DNA from: Variovorax sp. OK212
GTDB taxonomy: Bacteria; Pseudomonadota; Gammaproteobacteria; Burkholderiales; Burkholderiaceae_C
Length of the DNA stretch: 64,000 nucleotides
Assembly (NCBI RefSeq): GCF_900112425.1
Contig: NZ_FOLP01000020.1
Coordinates: 1-64,000 of the forward strand
Direction of reading: 5' to 3'
A program made the translations under genes and the position numbers. Position 1 is the stretch's first letter, and the number at the start of each line of letters is the position of its first letter. Below, one piece after another: positions 49,087 through 58,627 of this stretch. The notes under the pieces were generated by a model, which saw only the letters and a program-made list of their open reading frames with translations, searched no databases and had not been told where the DNA came from.

Positions 49087-50547
49087 TTGCGTCACCCCAC
49101 CGAAACCGATGAGCTTAGATATTCTGATCTTCAGAATCTACCCTGCCTCGACATCGCCACGCTGGCCGCGGCCATCCGGCAGCGCGAGGTTTCGCCGGTG
49201 CAGGCCACGCGCGCACAGCTCGAGCGCATCGCCGCGCTCGACGGCCGCCTGCGCAGCTACGCCCACCTGACAGCCGACGCCGCGATGGCCCAGGCCGAAG
49301 CGGCGCAGGCCGAAATCGCGGCCGGCCGGTACCGCGGTCCGCTGCACGGCGTGCCCCTCGCCGTCAAGGACCTCTGCGCAACCGCCGGCATTCCCACGGC
49401 CGCGGGCATGGCGCTCCACGAGCACCGCGTTCCCACCGAAGACGCGACCGTGGTGAAGCGCCTGAAGGACGCGGGCGCCGTGCTGCTGGGCAAGCTGCAG
49501 ATGACCGAGGGCGCCTACGCCGACCATCACCCGAGCATCACGCCGCCGGTCAACCCATGGAACGCCGCGCACTGGCCCGGCATGTCGTCCAGCGGCCCGG
49601 GCGTGGCCGTTGCGGCGGGCCTGTGCCAGGGCGCGCTGGGCTCCGACACGGGAGGGTCGATCCGCTTTCCCTGCGCGGCCAACGGGCTCACGGGCCTCAA
49701 GCCGACCTGGGGCCGCGTGAGCCGCCACGGCGTGTTCGAACTCGCGGCCTCGCTCGACCACGTCGGCCCGATGGCGCGCAGCGCGGTCGATGCGGGGCTG
49801 CTGTTCGCGGCCATCGCGGGCCGCGATGCGAACGACCCGACCACCGCCGCCGATCCGGTGCCCGACTGTGCCGCGGCCACCGGCCAGGGCGCGCAAGGCC
49901 TGTGCATCGGCTTCGATCCCGCGTGGAACGGCGACGGCGTCGATGCCGTCACGCGCGCGATGCTGGCCGGCGCGGTGGACGCCTTTCGCTCGCTCGGCGT
50001 CCGCACCGTCGAACTGCGCGTGCCCGACATGGCACAGGCAGTCGCCGACTGGTTCCCGCTGTGTGCCGTCGAGGCCGCGGTGGCGCACGAGGCCACCTAC
50101 CCCGCGCACCGTGATGCCTACGGAGCGGTGCTCGCCTCGGTGCTCGAGGCGGGCCACGCCGTGCATGGCATCGAGTTGCAGAGAATCCGCCTGCGCCGCA
50201 TGGCGCTGCGCGGCCGGGTCGATGCGCTGTTCGACAGCGTCGACCTGCTGCTGGCGCCGGTGCAGCCCTTCGCAGCGCCCACCGTGGCCGAGATGCAGGC
50301 GCTCGGCGAGCAGCCCGGGCGCGTGAGCGCGCTGCTGCGCTACACCTGCCCGTTCGACATGACCGGCCACCCCACGCTCACCCTGCCCGGTGGCTTCACC
50401 CCCGGCGGACTGCCGCTGGGCTTCCAGCTGGTCGCGGCGCGGATGGACGAGGCGACGCTGCTGCGCGCGGGCGCGGCCTTCCAGCGCATCACAGGCTGGC
50501 ACCGCCGTCGCCCCGCTGGACTGAAACGCACACCCGCGCCAACATGA
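49087..50547 (+). CDS. Amidase (amidase-signature family)
   Basis: A 486-residue amidase with the Ser-Ser-Lys triad: Lys94 in PLAVKDL, the cis-Ser in MSSSGPGVAVAAG (about 168) and the nucleophile Ser191 in GSDTGGSIRFPCA. It hydrolyses an amide to an acid and ammonia. Start is uncertain: no ATG/GTG lies between the upstream region and the conserved part, so the TTG at 49087 with AAAGAGA upstream is used. A palindrome at 49121-49137 lies within the first codons. An MFS transporter gene starts 15 bases after it. Confidence 0.88.
   Translation: MRHPTETDELRYSDLQNLPCLDIATLAAAIRQREVSPVQATRAQLERIAALDGRLRSYAHLTADAAMAQAEAAQAEIAAGRYRGPLHGVPLAVKDLCATAGIPTAAGMALHEHRVPTEDATVVKRLKDAGAVLLGKLQMTEGAYADHHPSITPPVNPWNAAHWPGMSSSGPGVAVAAGLCQGALGSDTGGSIRFPCAANGLTGLKPTWGRVSRHGVFELAASLDHVGPMARSAVDAGLLFAAIAGRDANDPTTAADPVPDCAAATGQGAQGLCIGFDPAWNGDGVDAVTRAMLAGAVDAFRSLGVRTVELRVPDMAQAVADWFPLCAVEAAVAHEATYPAHRDAYGAVLASVLEAGHAVHGIELQRIRLRRMALRGRVDALFDSVDLLLAPVQPFAAPTVAEMQALGEQPGRVSALLRYTCPFDMTGHPTLTLPGGFTPGGLPLGFQLVAARMDEATLLRAGAAFQRITGWHRRRPAGLKRTPAPT
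49121..49137. promoter_or_regulatory. Perfect palindrome near the amidase start
   Basis: ATTCTGA-TCT-TCAGAAT is a 7-bp perfect dyad in an AT-rich patch. It may be the binding site of the divergent GcvA-like LysR regulator. If so, it overlaps the presumed first codons of the amidase. Confidence 0.5.
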
Positions 50548-50562
50548 CTAGGGAGACACCGC

Positions 50563-51828
50563 ATGGACACCCTTCCCACCACCGCTACCCCCGCCGCCAC
50601 TGCAACCACCTCGGGCAGCCCGCGCCTCTTTCGCGGCTGGCTCGTGGTCGCGGGCGCGTTCGCCGTGACCTTCGTCGGCTTCGGCAGCGCCTACACCTTC
50701 AGCGCCTTCGTCGAATCGCTGCAGAAGGACTTCAACGCCTCGCGCGGCTCGGTCTCGCTGGTGTTTTCGCTCGCGGGCTTTCTCTACTTCGGGCTGGGCG
50801 TGCTCAGCGGCCCGCTGGCCGACCGCTGGGGTTCGCGCCGGCTCGCGGTGGCGGGCATGCTGCTGGTCGGGCTCGGGCTGGCCGCGGCCAGCCGGGCGCA
50901 GAGCCTGGTGCAGGTCTACCTTGCGTACGGCCTCGGCGTGGGACTGGGCGTGGGCGCGTCGTACGTGCCGGTGGTCGGCGCGGTGCAGCGCTGGTTCCTG
51001 CGGCGGCGCGGCTTCGCGTCGGGGCTGGCGGTCAGCGGCATCGGCGTGGGCACGCTCGCCATGCCGCCGCTGGCCTCCTGGCTGATCGACACGCAGGGCT
51101 GGCGCCACGCCTACCTGGTGCTGGGCGTGCTGGCGGCGGTGGTCGGCACGGGGCTGGCGCTGCTGGTGGAGAACGATCCGCGCGACCGCGGCCTGGGCCC
51201 CGACGGCGACCCGCCGCAACCGCAGTCGCTGTCGTCGGCGCCCGCGGGCTTCACGGTGCGCGAGGCGTTGCGCACGCGCCGCTTCATCGGCCTGTATGCG
51301 GCCTGCCTGGTCTGCTCGTTCGGGCTGTTCGTGCCCTTCGTGCACCTGGTGCCGTATGCGCTCGACCATGGCGTGGCGCCCGGCTCGGCCGTGCTGCTGC
51401 TGGCCATGATCGGCATCGGGAGCACCGCGGGGCGTTTCTTCCTGGGCGGCCTGGCGGACCGCATGGGCCGCGCGCTCGCGCTGATGCTGATGTTCGCGGG
51501 CATGGCGCTGTCGCTGCTCGTGTGGGCGGTGTCCGGTGGGTTCGCAGGGCTGGCGATGTTCGCCTTTGCCTACGGCGTGTTCTACGGCGGCTTCGTCGCG
51601 CTGCTGCCGGCGCTGGTGATGGACTACTTCGGCGGGCGCCACATCGGCGCGATCATCGGCGTGCTGTACACCAGCGTGGCGGTGGGCACGCTGGTCGGCC
51701 CGTCGGCCGCGGGCTTCGCCTTCGACGTCAGCCGCAGCTACCTGCTGCCGATCCTCGCAAGCGCGGCGGCGAACTTCGCGGCGATGGGCCTGTTGATCGC
51801 GATGCCGAAGTCGTCGACGTCCAGCTGA
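50563..51828 (+). CDS. MFS transporter (monocarboxylate/oxalate-formate type)
   Basis: A 421-residue major facilitator superfamily transporter with 12 predicted helices. Family marks are GPLADRWGSRR (the loop 2-3 motif), the RRRGFASGLAVSGIGVG segment and LGGLADRMGR in the second half. The layout resembles the oxalate-formate/monocarboxylate antiporter group. It should import or export the amide or the acid produced by the neighbouring amidase, with which it shares an operon (15-base gap). It acts in the inner membrane. Confidence 0.88.
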   Translation: MDTLPTTATPAATATTSGSPRLFRGWLVVAGAFAVTFVGFGSAYTFSAFVESLQKDFNASRGSVSLVFSLAGFLYFGLGVLSGPLADRWGSRRLAVAGMLLVGLGLAAASRAQSLVQVYLAYGLGVGLGVGASYVPVVGAVQRWFLRRRGFASGLAVSGIGVGTLAMPPLASWLIDTQGWRHAYLVLGVLAAVVGTGLALLVENDPRDRGLGPDGDPPQPQSLSSAPAGFTVREALRTRRFIGLYAACLVCSFGLFVPFVHLVPYALDHGVAPGSAVLLLAMIGIGSTAGRFFLGGLADRMGRALALMLMFAGMALSLLVWAVSGGFAGLAMFAFAYGVFYGGFVALLPALVMDYFGGRHIGAIIGVLYTSVAVGTLVGPSAAGFAFDVSRSYLLPILASAAANFAAMGLLIAMPKSSTSS

Positions 51829-51894
51829 AATGCAGGCCCCGCGCGGCAAGCGCCGCGCCGGGCCGCGCCGGACCGTTCCCGCGCCGTCGCTGCC

Positions 51895-52788
51895 TCAGGA
51901 CTTCTGGACCAGCTTCAGCACGCTGGAGAAATCGAGCGCGCCGTGGCCCGCGAGGCTGTGCGCCGCATACAGGCTGCGCGCCAGGCCGCCCAGCGGGGTG
52001 GCCGCGCGCACGGCGGTGGCGTTCTCCTGCGCCAGGCCCAGGTCTTTCAGCATCAGGTCGGTGCCGAAGCCGCCCGCGTAGTTCTTGGAGGCGGGAGAGG
52101 TCTCCATCACGCCCGGCATCGGGTTGTACTTCTCGAGCGCCCAGTTGCCGCCCGAGCTGCGGCGCATGATTTCAGACAGTACCTTCGGGTCGAGCCCGTT
52201 GGCCACGCCCAGCGCCAGCGCTTCCGACGTGCCGATCATCAGGATGCCGAGCAGCATGTTGTTGCAGATCTTCGCGGTCTGCCCCGCACCGGCCGCGCCG
52301 GCGTGGAAGATGTTCGCGCCCATCTTCTCGAGCACCGGGCGCGCGCGCTCCAGGTCCTTGGTATCGCCGCCGACCATGAAGGTCAGCGTGCCGGCAATGG
52401 CGCCGCCGGTGCCGCCCGACACGGGCGCATCGATCATCGCGATGCCCTTGGCGTTGGCCGCCTCGGCCACCTTGCGCGACGTGGCCGCGGCGATGGTGCT
52501 GCTGTCGATCACCAGCGTGCCGGCGCGGATGCTGTCGAGCAGGCCGGGCTTGCCACCGCCGCCGAGGAACAGGCCCTCGACGTGCGCGCTGGCCGGCAGC
52601 ATGCTGACGACCACGTCGGCGTCGGCCACGGTCTCGCCGGCCGAATTGGCGATGGGCAGGCCCTCGCCGCCGAACTTCTTGCAGGCTTCCGCCGAAAGGT
52701 CGAAGGCGCTGAGCGTGTGGCCGGCCTTGTGCAGGTTCATGGCCATCGGGCCGCCCATGTTGCCCAGGCCGATGAAAGCGATCTTCAT
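51895..52788 (-). CDS. mmsB: 3-hydroxyisobutyrate dehydrogenase
   Basis: A 297-residue NAD-dependent beta-hydroxyacid dehydrogenase that oxidises 3-hydroxyisobutyrate to methylmalonate semialdehyde in valine catabolism. The Rossmann motif is IAFIGLGNMGGPMAMNL, the substrate-binding motif is DAPVSGGTGGAIAGTL, and the catalytic Lys is in GQTAKICNNMLL. The C-terminal KDLGLAQENA is conserved. It is the last gene of the valine operon, 40 bases after the hydrolase gene. Confidence 0.92.
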   Translation of the reverse strand: MKIAFIGLGNMGGPMAMNLHKAGHTLSAFDLSAEACKKFGGEGLPIANSAGETVADADVVVSMLPASAHVEGLFLGGGGKPGLLDSIRAGTLVIDSSTIAAATSRKVAEAANAKGIAMIDAPVSGGTGGAIAGTLTFMVGGDTKDLERARPVLEKMGANIFHAGAAGAGQTAKICNNMLLGILMIGTSEALALGVANGLDPKVLSEIMRRSSGGNWALEKYNPMPGVMETSPASKNYAGGFGTDLMLKDLGLAQENATAVRAATPLGGLARSLYAAHSLAGHGALDFSSVLKLVQKS

Positions 52789-52828
52789 GTGTCTTGTCTC
52801 CGTTGTTCTGTGCAGGAAATGGTGAGAG

Positions 52829-53947
52829 TCAGACCAGCGAGGCCAGCTCCGGCGGCATCTCGCCGCGCGGGCGCAGGTGGTCTTCGATGAAGGCGGGCGT
52901 GATCTCCTCGAGCGTGGCCGGGTTCCAGCGCGGGTTGCGGTCCTTGTCGACCAGCACCGCGCGGATGCCTTCGGCAAAGTCCTTGTGCGCGCAGAAGCCC
53001 AGCGAGGCCCAGTACTCCAGGCGGAACACTTCGGCCAGCGACATGCGCGGCACGCGCTGCCAGAGCTCGAAGCTCAGCGCGGCCGAGCTCGGCGCGCCCT
53101 TGGCGAAGGTCTTGGCGGCGCCCTGCAGCCAGGCGTCGTCGCTTTGCAGTTCGCGCATGCGCCTGGCGATGTCGAGCAGGTCGTCGCCGGCCATCAGCGC
53201 GTTGATGGCGTCGTAGTGCTCGCGCACCTTCGAGGGCGGCATTTCAGCGCCCTCGCCGGCCTTGGCCAGGATGCGCGACAGCGTGGCACGGTCGGCCCTG
53301 GCGTCGCCGCCGGCCCATTGCGTGGAGGCGATGGCCGCCAGCACGTCGGCCTTGCGCTCCTGCGGCACCAGCACGTCGGCCAGGCCGCAGAAGATGGTGT
53401 CGTGCGCGTTGACGTTGGCCGCCGTGAGCGCCAGGAACAGGCCCGTGCGGCCCGGCGTGCGGCGCAGGAACCAGCTGCCGCCCACGTCGGGGTACAGGCC
53501 GATGTTGATCTCGGGCATGGCGATGCGGCTTTGCAGCGTCATCACGCGGTGCGAGGCGCCGGCCAGCAGGCCCACGCCGCCGCCCATCACGATGCCGTGG
53601 CCCCAGCACAAAAAGGGCTTGGGAAAGGTGTGGATCAGGTGGTCGAGCTCGTACTCTTCGCGGAAGAAGTCTTCGGCGTAGGTGTTGCGCTCGGGGCCGC
53701 AGTCCAGCAGCGTCTGGTAGAGCTGGCGCAGGTCGCCGCCGGCGCAGAAGGCCTTCTCGCCCGCGGCCTGCAGCAGCACGCCGACGACGCCGTCGTCCCG
53801 TGCCCACTCGCGCAGCTTGGGCGTGAGCAGGCGCACCATGTCCACGGACAGCGCGTTGAGCGACGCCGGGGCGTTGAGCGTGGCCACCGCGAAGCGCTGG
53901 CCGCCGGCGGTCTTGATTTCGTCGAAGAGAACTACGTTGTCGGTCAT
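52829..53947 (-). CDS. 3-hydroxyisobutyryl-CoA hydrolase (enoyl-CoA hydratase/isomerase family)
   Basis: A 372-residue crotonase-fold enzyme. The length and the features KAFCAGGDLRQLYQ, GIVMGGGVGLLAGASHRV, MPEINIGLYPDVGGSWFL and LEYWASLGFCAHKDFAEGIRAVLVDK in two parts fit 3-hydroxyisobutyryl-CoA hydrolase (HIBCH) more than simple enoyl-CoA hydratase. It would free 3-hydroxyisobutyrate for MmsB. The start at 53947 is 28 bases downstream of the acyl-CoA dehydrogenase stop. No separate enoyl-CoA hydratase for the preceding step lies in this operon. Confidence 0.88.
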   Translation of the reverse strand: MTDNVVLFDEIKTAGGQRFAVATLNAPASLNALSVDMVRLLTPKLREWARDDGVVGVLLQAAGEKAFCAGGDLRQLYQTLLDCGPERNTYAEDFFREEYELDHLIHTFPKPFLCWGHGIVMGGGVGLLAGASHRVMTLQSRIAMPEINIGLYPDVGGSWFLRRTPGRTGLFLALTAANVNAHDTIFCGLADVLVPQERKADVLAAIASTQWAGGDARADRATLSRILAKAGEGAEMPPSKVREHYDAINALMAGDDLLDIARRMRELQSDDAWLQGAAKTFAKGAPSSAALSFELWQRVPRMSLAEVFRLEYWASLGFCAHKDFAEGIRAVLVDKDRNPRWNPATLEEITPAFIEDHLRPRGEMPPELASLV

Positions 53948-53975
53948 TGTTTGAAAGATTCCATGTGCACGACGC

Positions 53976-55130
53976 TCAGCGGATGTCGCTGTCGCCTTCG
54001 AGCAATTTTCGCGCAACGATGACGCGCATGATTTCGTTCGTGCCTTCGAGGATCTGGTGCACGCGCGCGTCGCGCACCAGGCGCTCCAGCGGGAACTCGC
54101 TCAGGTAGCCGTAGCCGCCGTGCAGCTGCAGCGCGTCGTTGCAGACGTTGAAGCCCGCATCGGTCGCAAAGCGCTTGGCCATCGCGCAGTAGGTGCTGGC
54201 GTCGGCATGGCCCGCGTCGAGCTTGGAGGCCGCGAGGCGCACCATCTGCCGCGCCGCGACCAGCTCGGTCGCCATGTCGGCCAGCTTGAACTGCAGCGCC
54301 TGGAAGCTCGCGAGCGGCTTGCCGAACTGCTGGCGCTCGTGCAGGTAGCGGCGTGCCGCGTCGAGCGCGCCCTGCGCCGCGCCCACCGAGCAGGTCGCGA
54401 TGTTGATGCGCCCGCCGTCGAGCCCCTTCATGGCAATGCGAAAGCCCTCGCCTTCCTTGCCCAGCAGGTTCTGCGCCGGCACGCGCACGTTGTCGAAGTT
54501 GATGGTGCGCGTGGGCTGGCTGTTCCAGCCCATCTTGTGTTCCTTCTTGCCGTAGCTGACGCCCGGCGCGTCGGCCGGCACCGCGAAGGCAGAGATGCCG
54601 CTCGCGCCCGCGCCGCCCGTGCGCGCCATCAGCACCAGCACGTCGGTCGCGCCCGCGCCCGAGATGAAGGCCTTGCCGCCGTTGATGACGTACTCGGTGC
54701 CCTGCAGTTCGGCGCGTGTCTTCAGCGAGCCCGCGTCAGACCCCGCGCCCGGCTCCGTGAGGCAGTACGAGGCCAGCTTGCGCCCGCTCGTCAGGTCTTC
54801 GCCCCACTGCGCGGCCACCGCGTCGCTCGCCCAGGTGCCGAGCATCCACGTCGCCATGTTGTGGATGGTGATGAAGGCCGTGGTCGAGGGGTCGACCGCG
54901 GCCATCTCCTCGAACACCAGCGCCGCGTCGAGCCGCGGCAGGCCGAGGCCGCCGATGCGCTCGGGCGCGTACAGGCCGCAGAAGCCCAGCTCGCCGGCCT
55001 TGGCGATGGCCTCTTTCGGGAAGATGGCCTCGGCGTCCCACTGCGCCGCGTGCGGCGCGAACTCGGCTTGCGCAAAGCTGCGCGCACTCTGCGCGAAGGC
55101 GTTCTGTTCTTCGGAAAGTTCGAAATTCAT
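53976..55130 (-). CDS. Acyl-CoA dehydrogenase (isobutyryl-CoA dehydrogenase-like)
   Basis: A 384-residue FAD acyl-CoA dehydrogenase. Features are ASYCLTEPGAGSDAGSLKT (FAD/substrate site), KAFISGAGATDVLVLMART, KKEHKMGWNSQPTRTI, LHGGYGYLSEFPLERLVRDAR in two parts, and EGTNEIMRVIVARKL at the end. In the valine operon it should oxidise isobutyryl-CoA to methacrylyl-CoA. Its ATG overlaps the LprI-like stop (ATGA), so it is coupled to that gene. Confidence 0.92.
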   Translation of the reverse strand: MNFELSEEQNAFAQSARSFAQAEFAPHAAQWDAEAIFPKEAIAKAGELGFCGLYAPERIGGLGLPRLDAALVFEEMAAVDPSTTAFITIHNMATWMLGTWASDAVAAQWGEDLTSGRKLASYCLTEPGAGSDAGSLKTRAELQGTEYVINGGKAFISGAGATDVLVLMARTGGAGASGISAFAVPADAPGVSYGKKEHKMGWNSQPTRTINFDNVRVPAQNLLGKEGEGFRIAMKGLDGGRINIATCSVGAAQGALDAARRYLHERQQFGKPLASFQALQFKLADMATELVAARQMVRLAASKLDAGHADASTYCAMAKRFATDAGFNVCNDALQLHGGYGYLSEFPLERLVRDARVHQILEGTNEIMRVIVARKLLEGDSDIR

Positions 55131-55521
55131 TGCTCGCGACCCTTCCAGCGATCCAGTTCAGCGCTTCGTTTGAGGGTTGATTTTTCCAGGCAGGAGCTGA
55201 ACACCAGCGGCCAGATGGAGCCACCCTCGTTCGCCTTCGCCGCACGCTTGCAGGCGGGGTCCCGGCCCTTGAGCCAGGCCCGCTGTTCGTTGCGCAGCGC
55301 GACGCGCATCTGCGGCGAGAGCGTCTTCATCACCTCGCCGTACCGGATGTTGAGCGTGGCGTCGGCCGCACGAAAATCGCGCGCCGCGCACTCGTTCATT
55401 TCCTGCTGGTTCCCGTTGGGGTTGCAGTCGGTCGCGCCGGCGTCGGCAGCGGCCTGCGCCCTGCCGGCGAGCAACGCGACCGTCGCCACCGCGCCCCAGG
55501 CCGCGATGCGAAACCCTCGCC

Positions 55522-55525
<4 letters not shown>
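55127..55525 (-). CDS. DUF1311/LprI-like exported protein in the valine operon
   Basis: A 132-residue protein with a signal peptide (MRRGFRIAAWGAVATVALL...AQA) and a DUF1311-type (lysozyme-inhibitor LprI N-terminal) domain: QQEMNECAARDFRAADATLN, LRNEQRAWLKGRDPAC and a late Cys (FSSCLE), giving four Cys after cleavage. Its start overlaps the mmsA stop and its stop overlaps the acyl-CoA dehydrogenase start, both as ATGA. Its link to valine catabolism is not obvious. It is probably periplasmic. Confidence 0.85.
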
Positions 55526-57045
<1,520 letters not shown>

Positions 57046-57208
57046 GAGGGTTTGTCTCCAGTGAATACGGGTGCCGGTTGAACCGGTTCAGCCACGCATC
57101 CTAGCTTTGCAGATTTGCCATGACAATAGACAAATATGCGCGGCCGCTTTGCAAAAATGCAAAGCCCCCTCCTCGATGGCGCGGCGATCCGGCCACACAA
57201 GGGCACAC
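57046..57208. promoter_or_regulatory. Divergent promoter region, mmsA and LysR
   Basis: A 163-base gap between mmsA and the LysR gene. It holds TTTGCA twice (about 57106 and 57148) and the dyad at 57147-57164. It should contain the valine-operon promoter and the LysR promoter. Confidence 0.55.
57147..57164. promoter_or_regulatory. Dyad, candidate LysR operator for the valine operon
   Basis: CTTTGCA-AAAA-TGCAAAG is a perfect 7-bp inverted repeat between mmsA and the LysR gene; another TTTGCA half-site lies about 40 bases nearer mmsA. Spacing and AT-rich centre suit a LysR binding site. Confidence 0.55.
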
Positions 57209-58105
57209 ATGGACTGGGACAACCTGCGGTACTTTCTGGAACTGGCCCGCTCGGGCACGCTGATGAGCGCGGCGCGCCGGCTCGAGGTCGACCACACCAC
57301 GGTGGCGCGGCGCATCCAGGCGCTCGAAAAAGAAGTCGGCGCCCCGCTCTTCTCGCGCGAATCGGGCGGCCACCGGCTCACCGAGGCGGGCCGGCGGCTG
57401 CAGCCGCAGGTCGAGGCGATGGAAAGCGCGTTCCAGGCCGTGGAGAGCACGGCGCCGGCTTCGCAGGAAGGGCTGTCGGGGCTGGTGCGCATCGGCGCGA
57501 CCGAGGGCTTCGGCACGGTGGTGCTGGCGCCGCAGCTGGCGCTGTTCGCGGTGCAGCACCCCAAGCTCACCATCGACCTGCTCGCCATGCCGCGGCTGGT
57601 GCACCTGTCGCGGCGCGAGGCCGACATCGTCATCTCGCTCGAGCGCCCCGCGCGCGGGCCGGTGGTGGTCAGCAAGCTCACCGACTACACCTTGCGCCTC
57701 TATGCATCGAAGAAGTACCTGGCCGCGCACAAGCCCATCAAGACCCGCGAAGACCTGCGCGGCCACACCTTCATCAGCTACGTGGACGACCTGCTCTTCA
57801 GCAAGGAGCTGCAGTACCTGGACGAACTGCACCGCCCCGACGCCTTCGCGCTGCGCAGCACCAGCGTGCTCGCGCAGCACAGCGCGGTGGTGGCCGGAGC
57901 GGGCATCGCCGTGCTGCCGGCCTTCGTGGCGGAGAACGACGGCGCGCTGAAGCCGGTGCTGCCGGGCCAGGCGAACTTCACGCGCACCTTCTGGATGTCG
58001 ATGCCGGCGGAGACCAAGCACCTGGTGCGGATGCAGGCGGTGTGGGAGTTTTTGCGCAACACGGCGCAGGCGCAGCAGCAACTGTTGCTGTTGCCCCCGG
58101 CCTGA
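57209..58105 (+). CDS. LysR-type transcriptional regulator (divergent from valine operon)
   Basis: A 298-residue LysR regulator: MDWDNLRYFLELARSGTL and VDHTTVARRIQALEKEVG form the DNA-binding domain, and LSGLVRIGATEGFGTVVL starts the effector domain. AAGGG precedes the ATG. It is divergent from mmsA and probably regulates the valine operon, possibly responding to a branched-chain intermediate. Confidence 0.9.
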   Translation: MDWDNLRYFLELARSGTLMSAARRLEVDHTTVARRIQALEKEVGAPLFSRESGGHRLTEAGRRLQPQVEAMESAFQAVESTAPASQEGLSGLVRIGATEGFGTVVLAPQLALFAVQHPKLTIDLLAMPRLVHLSRREADIVISLERPARGPVVVSKLTDYTLRLYASKKYLAAHKPIKTREDLRGHTFISYVDDLLFSKELQYLDELHRPDAFALRSTSVLAQHSAVVAGAGIAVLPAFVAENDGALKPVLPGQANFTRTFWMSMPAETKHLVRMQAVWEFLRNTAQAQQQLLLLPPA

Positions 58106-58114
58106 GGTCGCGCC

Positions 58115-58438
58115 TCAGCCCCGCGGCGGGGCGATGTCCGGAAAGTTCTGGGCCACGAAGTCGACCACGAAGGCCTGCGGGTCCACGCGATGGTTCTCCG
58201 TGTCCGCATGGTCGAGGTAGCGGCGCCAGAAGTGCCGGATCCTGTCGGGCACGTCGTCGGCAAAACCCATCTGGCTGCTGACGATTTCCTGCCAGGTGCC
58301 GCTGGCGCTGAAAGTCTGCGCGAGCCGGGGCTCCAGCGCCTCGAGCGTGGCCCGTTTCTGGTCGTCGAGCTGGTCGATGGCGTCGAGCACCAGGCAATCC
58401 ACCAGCCGCAGCAGCGGCCTTCCTTCGTATCTGTTCAT
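58115..58438 (-). CDS. Hypothetical protein
   Basis: A 107-residue acidic soluble protein (LRLVDCLVLDAIDQLDDQKRA, GTWQEIVSSQMGFADDVPDRI). Composition and the ATG with a purine-rich leader suggest a real gene. No domain is recognised. It converges with the LysR gene, with 9 bases between stops. Confidence 0.65.
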   Translation of the reverse strand: MNRYEGRPLLRLVDCLVLDAIDQLDDQKRATLEALEPRLAQTFSASGTWQEIVSSQMGFADDVPDRIRHFWRRYLDHADTENHRVDPQAFVVDFVAQNFPDIAPPRG

Positions 58439-58627
58439 CGTTGTGTGCCGCCTTGTCGTCGGCTTTCACAGGTTGTCGCCCGTCGACCGGGCTCGCGCTG
58501 CGATTTTGCTGCAAGCGCAGATCGACATGGCGTTTCCGCAAGGGCTGCAATGGCCCGCCGGGACGGCACTGGGTGCCGAGGGCTTGCTATAGAGTCGCGG
58601 CGCTGCCTTCGCGCACCGGCAAACCCG

